Assembly (NCBI GenBank): GCA_013695265.1
Contig: JACDAU010000311.1
Location: 1-12,625, forward strand
Reading direction: 5' to 3'
DNA length: 12,625 nucleotides
Source: Chloroflexia bacterium
GTDB taxonomy: Bacteria; Chloroflexota; Chloroflexia; Thermobaculales; Thermobaculaceae
Shown here: positions 7,186 to 12,625 of the stretch, piece by piece
How positions within the stretch are numbered: position 1 is the stretch's first letter
Layout of the letters: each line of letters begins with the position of its first letter
Made by a program: the position numbers and the translations under genes
The notes under the pieces: model-generated
Databases searched by the model: none
Told to the model about the DNA's origin: nothing
Seen by the model: only the letters and a program-made list of their open reading frames with translations

Positions 7186-8829
7186 GTGAATATTGTGGCA
7201 CAAAGAATGGACCGGCACCCAATTATCGAAGAGATGATCACCGATGACCTCGAGGCGCTGCTCGCTTCGATACCCCCGCGTGTCGTCCTGCCGCTTCGAG
7301 AGATGGACAGCCTTTCCGATTTACTTGAGATCGTGCTGGACCTCGGTCGCCTGCCGGAGGCTCGCTTCCCGGAGCGTGAGGTCACCCTTAGCGAGAACGA
7401 GGTGACGCACGAGGACTTGCAATACGTCACCGCGCGTATTGGTAACTTCGGTGATGACAACCGTGCCGGCATCGAACGCACGCTGCACCGGATCAGTGCG
7501 ATTCGTAACCGCAAGCACGAAGTGATCGGAATTACGTGCCGAGTCGGCCGGGCGGTCACGGGTACGATCAGTATCATTCAGGATCTGGTCGAATCAGGCA
7601 AGAGCATTCTGATTCTCGGCCGACCTGGTGTCGGGAAGACCACTATGCTCCGCGAAGTGGGGCGTGTGCTCTCCGAGGAGATGCGCAGGCGTGTCATCAT
7701 CGTGGACACCTCGAACGAGATCGCGGGCGATGGGGACATCCCACACCCGGCAATCGGTCGAGCTCGCCGTATGCAGGTGCCGACCCCAAGCCTGCAACAT
7801 GGCGTGATGATCGAGGCGGTGGAGAATCACATGCCCGAGGTGATCGTGATCGACGAGATCGGGACGGAGCTCGAGGCCTCTGCGGCACGCACCATCGCAG
7901 AGCGGGGCGTACAGCTTATTGGCACCGCCCACGGGAACGCGTTGGAAAATCTCATGATGAACCCGACGCTGTCAGACCTCGTCGGCGGAATCCAGTCAGT
8001 TACGCTCGGCGACGAGGAGGCGAAGCGGCGCGGGACGCAAAAAAGTATCCTGGAGCGCAAGGCTCCTCCGACGTTCGACATACTCGTGGAGATACAGGAT
8101 AGGGATCGGGTGGCGATTCACCAGGACGTGGCGGAAACTGTCGACGCGCTGCTCCGGGGCTATGAAGTGCGTCCGGAGGAGCGCTGGCGTGACGCTGCGG
8201 GTGAAGTCCATACGGAGCGCGCCGTCGCCGTGCATGCGCACGAACGCCCGAATCGGCGCGAACGTGACCGTCGACCGACTCAATTGCATACGCCTAAGCC
8301 CGCAGAAACGGAGCGAGCGCCACAGGTGCAGCAGGCGGAGCAGCCCGCGGAGCAGGAGTTGGCCGCACCGCAGCCCCGGAAGGTGTATCTCTTCGGCGTT
8401 AGCCGAAACAAGTTGGAGCAGGCGGCGATCCACATGCACGTGCCGCTCACCATCGAGAAGGACCTCAACGCCTCGGACATGGTTATCACCGTTGACAATT
8501 ATTACCGCAAGGCTCCCCCGGCTGTGCGCGATGCGGCGGACGCCGGGAAGCCGGTGTACGTCCTACGGGCGAACTCCACAAGCCACATCGAGCGGCTGCT
8601 CGGCAGTGTGTATCACGTGCCCATCCCGGTGGACCCACTTCTTTCCGCTCAGTATGAAGCTGAGGAGGCGGCGCATCGGGTGATGAATGGCGCACCCGCT
8701 GTACAACTCACCCCCCAGGTGCACAATATTAGACGGATGCAGCACCAGATCGCGGAGCGGTATAACGTGACGTCCAAGAGTGCGGGTAAGGAACCGTACC
8801 GGCACGTAACACTCTTCGCCGCCGATTAG
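7186..8829 (+). CDS. Ycf45-like AAA/P-loop ATPase with C-terminal R3H nucleic-acid-binding domain
   Basis: This belongs to the Ycf45/R3H ATPase family found in cyanobacteria, plastids, Firmicutes and Chloroflexota; its cellular role is not settled. It has 547 residues. An N-terminal domain (about 1-125) precedes the P-loop ATPase core, with Walker A GRPGVGKTT (145-153) and Walker B VIVIDEIG (219-226), a core related to SpoIIIAA-type ATPases. A charged, Gln/Glu/Pro-rich linker spans about 328-396. A small conserved domain follows (about 398-480, starting RKVYLFGVSRNKLEQAA). The R3H domain is at about 510-545, with R516 and H520 forming the R-x3-H motif in RRMQH. The start is uncertain: GTG 7186 is too close to AAGGG (7179-7183), GTG 7195 is somewhat far from it, and ATG 7207 has no clear site. 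A very short or absent leader is likely given the promoter at 7165. A 30-base gap separates it from tmk. Confidence 0.92.
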   Translation: MNIVAQRMDRHPIIEEMITDDLEALLASIPPRVVLPLREMDSLSDLLEIVLDLGRLPEARFPEREVTLSENEVTHEDLQYVTARIGNFGDDNRAGIERTLHRISAIRNRKHEVIGITCRVGRAVTGTISIIQDLVESGKSILILGRPGVGKTTMLREVGRVLSEEMRRRVIIVDTSNEIAGDGDIPHPAIGRARRMQVPTPSLQHGVMIEAVENHMPEVIVIDEIGTELEASAARTIAERGVQLIGTAHGNALENLMMNPTLSDLVGGIQSVTLGDEEAKRRGTQKSILERKAPPTFDILVEIQDRDRVAIHQDVAETVDALLRGYEVRPEERWRDAAGEVHTERAVAVHAHERPNRRERDRRPTQLHTPKPAETERAPQVQQAEQPAEQELAAPQPRKVYLFGVSRNKLEQAAIHMHVPLTIEKDLNASDMVITVDNYYRKAPPAVRDAADAGKPVYVLRANSTSHIERLLGSVYHVPIPVDPLLSAQYEAEEAAHRVMNGAPAVQLTPQVHNIRRMQHQIAERYNVTSKSAGKEPYRHVTLFAAD

Positions 8830-8840
8830 GTTGCGGCGAA
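8815..8840 (+). repeat. Perfect 8-bp inverted repeat over the R3H ATPase stop codon
   Basis: TTCGCCGC (8815-8822) and GCGGCGAA (8833-8840) are perfect complements around a 10-base loop that contains the TAG stop (8827-8829). The stem is G+C rich and ends 19 bases before the tmk ATG. There is no T-run after it, so it is not a typical intrinsic terminator. It could modulate readthrough, mRNA processing or tmk translation. Confidence 0.6.
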
Positions 8841-8859
8841 CAAGTTTCGGTGTGTATCA

Positions 8860-9510
8860 ATGTTCGTGACGCTTGAGGGCCCCGAAGGCAGCGGCAAGAC
8901 GAGCCAAGGAGATGCCCTCGGCACCGTACTCTCGGCGTACGTCCCAATACTTCTGACGCGCGAGCCTGGGGGTACGGAGCTGGGCGAGCGGGTGCGTGAC
9001 ATCCTGCTCGGCTTCGGCGGGCCGGCGCTTGACCCTGTGACTCAACTCCTGCTACTCTCCGCTGCGAGAGCGCAACATGTGCGAGAGGTTCTGCGGCCGG
9101 CGATTGCGGAAGGGCGCAGCGTTCTCTGCGTCCGGTATGCGGACTCGTCGCGCGCGTATCAAGGAGGCGGTGACGGCGTGGCCGAGGCGGTCATTGAGGC
9201 CGCGATAGCAATCGCTACGGACGGTTTGGAGCCGGACCTGACCATCTATCTGGACCTTGATCCAGTCGTAGGACTACGCCGACGGGCTATGGCGGGAACG
9301 GAGGGTGCGCAGGAGGGTTGGAACCGGTTCGATGCACGTGAACTCGCGTTCCACCAACGGGTACGGGAGGCGTATAAGCGGTTGGCACGTGCGTGTCCAG
9401 GGCGTGTGGTGACGGTGGACGCGGACCGACCGTTCGAGGCGGTGCGAGCAGATATACTGGAGATCGTCCTTTCACGCATTGCGGTGATAGTCAGAGGAGG
9501 TGCATCATGA
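8860..9510 (+). CDS. tmk: Thymidylate (dTMP) kinase, DRY motif altered
   Basis: Thymidylate kinase phosphorylates dTMP to dTDP in dTTP synthesis. The protein has 216 residues, typical of the family. The P-loop EGPEGSGKTSQ is at 6-16. The dTMP-site motif TREPGGTELGERVRDILL is at 33-50. The lid and following helix (RRRAMAG to NRFDARELAFHQRVREAYKRLA) fit the family. The normally near-invariant DRY/DRH motif reads VRYADSSRAYQG (91-102), so the motif's Asp is Val91 (GTC, one base from GAC). Arg92 and the downstream SS.AYQG are kept. The ATG start has no clear Shine-Dalgarno site. Its stop lies in an ATGA shared with a mini-ORF. Placement beside the R3H ATPase and the c-di-AMP receptor is a recurrent arrangement as I recall it in Chloroflexota and Firmicutes. 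Activity may be altered, or this may be a natural variant. Confidence 0.93.
   Translation: MFVTLEGPEGSGKTSQGDALGTVLSAYVPILLTREPGGTELGERVRDILLGFGGPALDPVTQLLLLSAARAQHVREVLRPAIAEGRSVLCVRYADSSRAYQGGGDGVAEAVIEAAIAIATDGLEPDLTIYLDLDPVVGLRRRAMAGTEGAQEGWNRFDARELAFHQRVREAYKRLARACPGRVVTVDADRPFEAVRADILEIVLSRIAVIVRGGAS
9494..9501 (+). promoter_or_regulatory. Strong Shine-Dalgarno GAGGAGGT at the end of tmk
   Basis: GAGGAGGT is almost fully complementary to the 16S 3' end and lies five bases before the ATG at 9507. It is the strongest ribosome-binding site in the window, yet the c-di-AMP receptor ATG is 46 bases downstream. It fits the 14-codon ORF at 9507 better than any other start. Confidence 0.65.
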
Positions 9511-9551
9511 GGCATGTGGCGTGGTTCCAGGAGCGAGTGAGTTCCCAATGA
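9507..9551 (+). CDS. Candidate 14-residue coupling peptide between tmk and the c-di-AMP receptor
   Basis: A 15-codon frame reads MRHVAWFQERVSSQ then TGA. Its ATG overlaps the tmk stop (ATGA, 9507-9510) and its TGA overlaps the receptor start (ATGA, 9548-9551). It has an excellent Shine-Dalgarno site (9494-9501), whereas the receptor ATG has only AGGAG about 14 bases away. The simplest reading is that ribosomes translate this mini-ORF and reinitiate at the receptor ATG. The peptide has no recognisable motif. It may be only a delivery device, or the frame may be chance. Confidence 0.4.
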   Translation: MRHVAWFQERVSSQ

Positions 9552-9877
9552 AACTTCTGATTGCAATCATTAGCAGCCGTGATACAAACGCGCTACTCGA
9601 CGCGCTAAACCGAGAGGAGTTTGGTGCGACCCTGGTCAATTCCAAAGGTGGCTTTCTCCGTGAGGGGAACGCGACCGTCTTTGTTGGCGTTGAGGAAGAC
9701 CGGCTGAATCGACTGTTCGGCCTGATTTCGCAAACATGCCGCACGCGTACCCGGTTGATGAGCCCGAGTATCCCAGCGATTGAATCGGGAGAGTACTTGC
9801 CGACCGGACCCGTGGAAGTAGATGTCGGGGGGGCGACGGTGTTCGTGCTACCTGTTGAGCGCTACGAGCGGATTTAG
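9548..9877 (+). CDS. darA: PII-like cyclic-di-AMP receptor (DarA/PstA family, DUF970)
   Basis: DarA/PstA proteins are trimeric PII-like cytosolic receptors for c-di-AMP; their downstream target is not established. The protein is 109 residues, the standard length. It begins MKLLIAIISSRDTNALLDAL, and the family signature GGFLREGNATVFVGVEE is at 34-50 (canonical form GGFLxxGNTT). T28, F36, L37 and N41 fall at positions described for nucleotide binding in PstA/DarA. The usual Thr before GGF is Lys here. ATG 9548 is chosen because the protein then starts exactly as the family does; an in-frame GTG at 9500 would add 16 unrelated residues. The gene follows tmk through a mini-ORF with double ATGA overlaps. 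A nearby tmk is also found in Firmicutes, as I recall. No diadenylate cyclase is in the window. Confidence 0.9.
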   Translation: MKLLIAIISSRDTNALLDALNREEFGATLVNSKGGFLREGNATVFVGVEEDRLNRLFGLISQTCRTRTRLMSPSIPAIESGEYLPTGPVEVDVGGATVFVLPVERYERI

Positions 9878-9894
9878 CGGATCGCACTGCTTCA

Positions 9895-10380
9895 GTGAGT
9901 GAGCCGGTGTACGAGCTCGTGCGCGTAGGCGTCGCGCTCTCGGGCGCGTTCCTCGCGATGCTCTGGCTCGCGCTCGTGCTCTGGGTGTACCGCGATGCTC
10001 AGAGCCGTTCGACGAGCTTTCCCGTGATCCTGCTTTCCACCGTGCTCGTCTCTAGCACGTTCGTCGTCGGCTGGGCGGTCTATATACTCCTGCGTCCGCG
10101 TTTCTCGCTCTCCGAAGAGTATCATCAAGGTTTCCGTGAACGGGCGGCGTTACTTGACGCCAGCTCCGGCGAACTGTGTTTCCGCTGCCAGGCGCGGTTG
10201 CAACTTGATTACCGACTCTGCCCGAACTGCGGTCTGGAGGTGAAGCACCCCTGCGACATGTGCAAGCGCCCGATCCGCCCGACGTGGAATCTGTGCCCGT
10301 ACTGTGGACACTCCGCACATCAGCCGCTCGCGCCGCATCCGAATCACGCGCGCGCTAGCGAGGAGCAACGGAAGGCGTGA
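9895..10380 (+). CDS. Membrane protein with C-terminal double zinc ribbon
   Basis: This is a 161-residue protein of unknown role. Two hydrophobic helices are seen at about 9-31 and 43-66, probably placing the C-terminal part in the cytosol. Four Cys pairs follow: C95/C98, C109/C112, C120/C123 and C134/C137, giving two adjacent zinc ribbons of the DZR (double zinc ribbon) type. The tail is rich in His and charged residues. The GTG start at 9895 is 17 bases after the receptor gene, with no strong ribosome-binding site, so it is probably the last gene of the ATPase-tmk-receptor operon. Such proteins often have scaffold or nucleic-acid-binding roles, but nothing here shows which. Confidence 0.82.
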   Translation: MSEPVYELVRVGVALSGAFLAMLWLALVLWVYRDAQSRSTSFPVILLSTVLVSSTFVVGWAVYILLRPRFSLSEEYHQGFRERAALLDASSGELCFRCQARLQLDYRLCPNCGLEVKHPCDMCKRPIRPTWNLCPYCGHSAHQPLAPHPNHARASEEQRKA

Positions 10381-10720
10381 CGTCGAAGAAAGAAACGCGC
10401 GACCTCAACTTAGGACGAAGGACGTTCCCATTACGGCCGTCCGTCTCCACATTTCTGCGACCAGTTGTATAGACCAGTGTTGTACTAAAGTCCAGGTTGA
10501 TCCTGTCTCATTGGTCGATATGGTAGCTGACTGTATCCGAATATACTGGTCGGAGTGAGAAGTTCGTCTGGAGTAGCCAGTGGTCGTTCGGTGATCAATG
10601 TCGCTGATTGCATGGACTGAGCAGCGCGTGCGATACCGGGATCGCTCACGAAATCTCACTAAAGCAAGTGCGGCGGGCACCAACACTGCGGGTAGTGCAT
10701 AACATACAAGGAGAATCCAA
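10381..10720. other. 340-bp non-coding stretch before the DUF5519 gene
   Basis: No convincing gene, tRNA or structured RNA is seen here and the base composition is lower in G+C than the flanks. It holds five TGGTC-core sites (see the repeat at 10458-10586), a TATACT box (10542-10547) without a good -35, and a small GCGAT/ATCGC hairpin (10630-10645). A clear ribosome-binding site AAGGAG (10708-10713) ends the region, seven bases before the next ATG. The length suggests a regulated promoter for the downstream gene. Confidence 0.5.
10458..10586. repeat. Cluster of TGGTC-core octamers in both orientations
   Basis: On the + strand the octamers ATTGGTCG (10510-10517), ACTGGTCG (10545-10552) and AGTGGTCG (10579-10586) differ only at the second base and are spaced 35 and 34 bases apart. 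The inverse CGACCAGT (10458-10465) is a perfect complement of the middle copy, and GACCAGT recurs at 10472-10478. Five TGGTC cores in 129 bases is more than expected by chance (about 0.7 in the whole 340-bp gap on both strands). It could be an operator array or a weak long-range stem. Confidence 0.4.
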
Positions 10721-11092
10721 ATGAGCGATGAGTTGATTATGTTGATTGAGCGCGAGGTCAAACGCTGGCCAGGAGTCACCATCGGTGACACCGGCAGGGA
10801 TGGATTGCAGTTCAACTACGGCCGGATGGAGCTCGGCCACTTGCACGGCGGCAGCTGCGCGGATCTACCGTTCCCAGTAAAGGTTCGCGACCAGCTCATA
10901 GCAGACGGGAAAGCCTCGGTGCATCCACCCCTGCCCAAGTCGGGCTGGGTGCGGCGGGAGATGGATGGGTCCGATGTCGCAGAGGGGGTAATCGCGCTCT
11001 TCCGTATGAACTACGACCGCATGAAGGCCCGAGATGAAGCCATACCGCGCAGGGCACAGCCGGATTCCATCGAAACCTTTGCAAAGTCGTGA
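10721..11092 (+). CDS. DUF5519 / 'luciferase family' small protein
   Basis: This is a 123-residue protein that matches the small DUF5519 family, often annotated 'luciferase domain' although no luciferase activity is shown. The pattern is ELIMLIEREVKRWPGV, then RMELGHLHGG (35-44), DLPFPVKVRDQLI (48-60), the Hx-P-x-P-x-SGW segment (HPPLPKSGW, 68-76) and the final FRMNYDRM (93-100). The role is unknown. The ATG has an excellent Shine-Dalgarno site (AAGGAG, seven bases upstream) and a long 5' region, so it seems to be a separately expressed gene. It converges with corA. No signal peptide or membrane segment is seen. Its stop overlaps a GTG of a short frame (GTGA, 11089). Confidence 0.82.
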   Translation: MSDELIMLIEREVKRWPGVTIGDTGRDGLQFNYGRMELGHLHGGSCADLPFPVKVRDQLIADGKASVHPPLPKSGWVRREMDGSDVAEGVIALFRMNYDRMKARDEAIPRRAQPDSIETFAKS

Positions 11093-11194
11093 GCTCGGAT
11101 TCGTCGTACACTGGCATACTGACCGCAGCGCTGGCAGGCGTCGGAGCGGTGTTCCTGCTCGCTCCATCGTACACGGCTGAAGGCGCGGAGGGCC

Positions 11195-12202
11195 CTACAG
11201 CCACTTTTTGCGACGGAAGAGAGCAGCGAGCACTGCGGCCACGAGTAACATCGCGAGCAGGGCGCCGGGATAGCCAAACGTCGCGTTCAGTTCGGGCATG
11301 TTCCAGGCCGACGCATCGGGGTTGAAGTTCATCCCGTAGATGCCTGCGATAAGCGTAACGCTCATGAGAATGATCGACCACGACGTCAGTGCCCGCACTG
11401 TCTTGTTTAGTTCGTTCGATGCCTCGGCTTGTCGGCCCGCTCCCATGGTGAGATACGCTTCGAGCACGCCACTCAGTAGCTCACGGTACGAGTCGATCTG
11501 GTCGGTCACGCGGATCACATGGTCGTACACATCCTGAAAATAGGGGGCGGCAGCCTCTCCCACAACTGGCAGGTCGCGGCGCGCAAGCGCGGAGACGACG
11601 TCCCGCTCCGGCGCAACCGCTCGCCGGAGATCTAAGAGTTCCTTTCTGAGTCTGAAGATGTCCTCCAGGCTTGCTCTGTTCGGTTCACTGAAAATGCTGG
11701 ACTCCAGGTCGGCAACCCGTTCGCCCACCCGGTCCGCGACGGCAAAGTAATGGTCCACGATGGTGTCGAGCAATGCGTACAGGAGTACCCCCACTCCGCG
11801 TTCGATCTGGCGCAAGTCGCGATGGTACCGCTCCGCGACCTCATTGATCTCTGTGATGGGCTCGTCGTGAATGGTGAGCAGGTAGTTCGGGCCAAGGAAG
11901 ACGTGCAACTCATGCTCGTCGATGCGTTGGTCGTTCTCGGAAAAGTCAACATCGTAGAACACGAGGAAGTAGGAGTCCCCGTAGGAGTCGATCTTCGGGC
12001 GCTGATTCTTGTTCGTGGCATCCTCGACGGCGAGTGGATGGAAGTCAAACTCCTCGGTTAGCAGACGGCGCTCATCTGCTGTAGGCTGCTCCAGATCGAG
12101 CCAGATGATGTCTTCCTTCTCCGCCAGTAGCTGCCCGATCTCCGCACGGTCGACCTCCTCGCGAACGTGCCCATTCTGCTTGCAAACCATCGTATGGATC
12201 AT
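11195..12202 (-). CDS. corA: Magnesium/cobalt transporter CorA
   Basis: CorA forms a pentameric inner-membrane channel for Mg2+ (also Co2+ and Ni2+). The protein has 335 residues, close to the family norm. The large cytosolic domain covers about 1-270, with the acidic N-terminal alpha/beta part and long stalk helices. Two membrane helices follow: about 273-290, ending in the signature YGMNF (GMN at 290-292), and about 311-329. The periplasmic loop carries MPEL (302-305), also characteristic. The tail is basic (RRKKWL). The ATG (complement of 12200-12202) is supported by AAAAGGAG about 10 bases upstream on the - strand. It is transcribed toward the DUF5519 gene, with 102 bases between stops and no clear T-rich terminator. 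Confidence 0.96.
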   Translation of the reverse strand: MIHTMVCKQNGHVREEVDRAEIGQLLAEKEDIIWLDLEQPTADERRLLTEEFDFHPLAVEDATNKNQRPKIDSYGDSYFLVFYDVDFSENDQRIDEHELHVFLGPNYLLTIHDEPITEINEVAERYHRDLRQIERGVGVLLYALLDTIVDHYFAVADRVGERVADLESSIFSEPNRASLEDIFRLRKELLDLRRAVAPERDVVSALARRDLPVVGEAAAPYFQDVYDHVIRVTDQIDSYRELLSGVLEAYLTMGAGRQAEASNELNKTVRALTSWSIILMSVTLIAGIYGMNFNPDASAWNMPELNATFGYPGALLAMLLVAAVLAALFRRKKWL

Positions 12203-12625
12203 CGGCTGACCGCTCCTTTTGTCGCGCGCGAAGTCTTTGTAATAGCGTAGTGCACCGACTCATAGTACACGCAATCGCTCACCTTGGAAGTCAGATAAAA
12301 GTCCAGGAAGCATAACGGTAGTTCGTTGGGAACGGGGGCGGCGGACGAACACGCAGGAGGCAGATGCCGACGTATTTGCATGGGTGCTAAGGAACCGCAA
12401 CACCCATTTGGAAGCGTTCTCGCCCAGGCAACAACATACCGTTGAAGCGCATACCAACCACGCCTGCCTGAAGCACAATCGCGCACCACGAAGCGGTGAT
12501 CCGATGTCGAGCACGGCGCAGCGCCTCGAAGAGCAACTACGGGCCAGAGGGCCGGGGACATAGCGCGGGCCGCTATCTCTCGTCGGAGGGCGCCACACCG
12601 CTCGGTCGCTTCCCCCGTAAGTGCG
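12203..12625. other. About 420 bp at the right edge without a convincing gene
   Basis: This stretch includes the corA leader on the - strand. A possible - strand promoter has TACTAT (12262-12267) with TTCCAA 16 bases upstream (12284-12289), a weak match. It also holds a 7-bp perfect inverted repeat (12380-12407). Open frames of 112-120 codons run through it on the - strand, but they are rich in Arg/Ser/Cys, mutually overlapping and match no family I know. No tRNA or transposase is recognised. Confidence 0.4.
12380..12407. repeat. Inverted repeat ATGGGTG/CACCCAT
   Basis: ATGGGTG (12380-12386) and CACCCAT (12401-12407) pair perfectly around a 14-base loop (12387-12400). It lies in the gene-free right edge, about 180 bases upstream of corA. 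A short T run follows on the + strand only (TTT), too weak for a confident terminator. It may be a terminator for an unseen gene, an operator, or a remnant of a mobile element. Confidence 0.4.

Noticed and set aside
9500..9547. GTG at 9500 as the start of the c-di-AMP receptor
   Set aside because: It would add 16 residues unlike the family and lies inside the Shine-Dalgarno site; ATG 9548 gives the family's usual N-terminus.
10496..10505. GTTGATCCTG resembles the start of 16S rRNA
   Set aside because: Only ten bases match; the flanking sequence does not continue as 16S and no rRNA follows.
10304..10558. 84-codon + strand frame across the end of the zinc-ribbon gene
   Set aside because: It is out of frame with the zinc-ribbon gene for its first part, has no ribosome-binding site and no recognisable content.
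11089..11325. Full 78-codon + strand frame as a gene
   Set aside because: Its second half is antisense to the well-supported corA 3' end and has low-complexity Arg/Ser composition; only the first part is kept as a low-interest finding.
12199..12598. Overlapping - strand frames of 112 and 120 codons upstream of corA
   Set aside because: No family resemblance, no ribosome-binding site, composition rich in Arg, Ser and Cys as in chance frames, and they overlap each other in different phases.

Overview
The window is GC-rich bacterial chromosome (by eye about 60% G+C) with tightly packed genes, frequent GTG/TTG starts and 4-base stop/start overlaps. The gene mix fits Chloroflexota, possibly a Thermomicrobia-like lineage: an S11 D-Ala-D-Ala carboxypeptidase followed by an RsuA/RluB-type pseudouridine synthase, cmk and plsC; a Ycf45-type R3H ATPase next to tmk; and a DarA/PstA-type PII-like c-di-AMP receptor. 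This placement rests on gene content and remembered neighbourhoods, not on a search, so it is tentative. There is no sign of phage, insertion sequence, CRISPR or RNA genes.

Region 1 (2-3102, + strand) is a five-gene chain in which every junction is a 4-base GTGA or ATGA overlap: the 3' part of a dacF/dacB-like carboxypeptidase, rluB-like pseudouridine synthase, cmk, plsC and a mogA/moaB-type molybdopterin adenylyltransferase. They act in different pathways (cell wall, rRNA modification, nucleotide, phospholipid and Moco synthesis) but look co-translated. Region 2 (3103-7179) holds an orphan membrane histidine kinase with about eight TM helices and three GAF-like modules, and a tandem GNAT-like protein with a well-supported TTG start.

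Region 3 (7186-10380) is a second likely operon: Ycf45-like R3H ATPase, thymidylate kinase, a candidate 14-codon coupling ORF, the c-di-AMP receptor, and a membrane protein with paired zinc ribbons. A perfect extended -10 element (TGGTATAAT) sits inside the last codons of the GNAT gene and would give the ATPase mRNA a very short leader. An 8-bp perfect inverted repeat straddles the ATPase stop codon just before tmk, and the thymidylate kinase lacks the Asp of its DRY motif.

Region 4 (10381-12625) is looser: a 340-bp non-coding stretch with repeated TGGTC-core octamers in both orientations, a DUF5519/'luciferase family' small protein, a convergent corA magnesium/cobalt transporter on the - strand, and about 420 bp at the right edge without a convincing gene.

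No clear new defence or mobile system is visible. The best leads are the overlapping mini-ORF between tmk and the c-di-AMP receptor, the DRY-less thymidylate kinase, the short-leader promoter of the R3H ATPase, and the octamer cluster before the DUF5519 gene.
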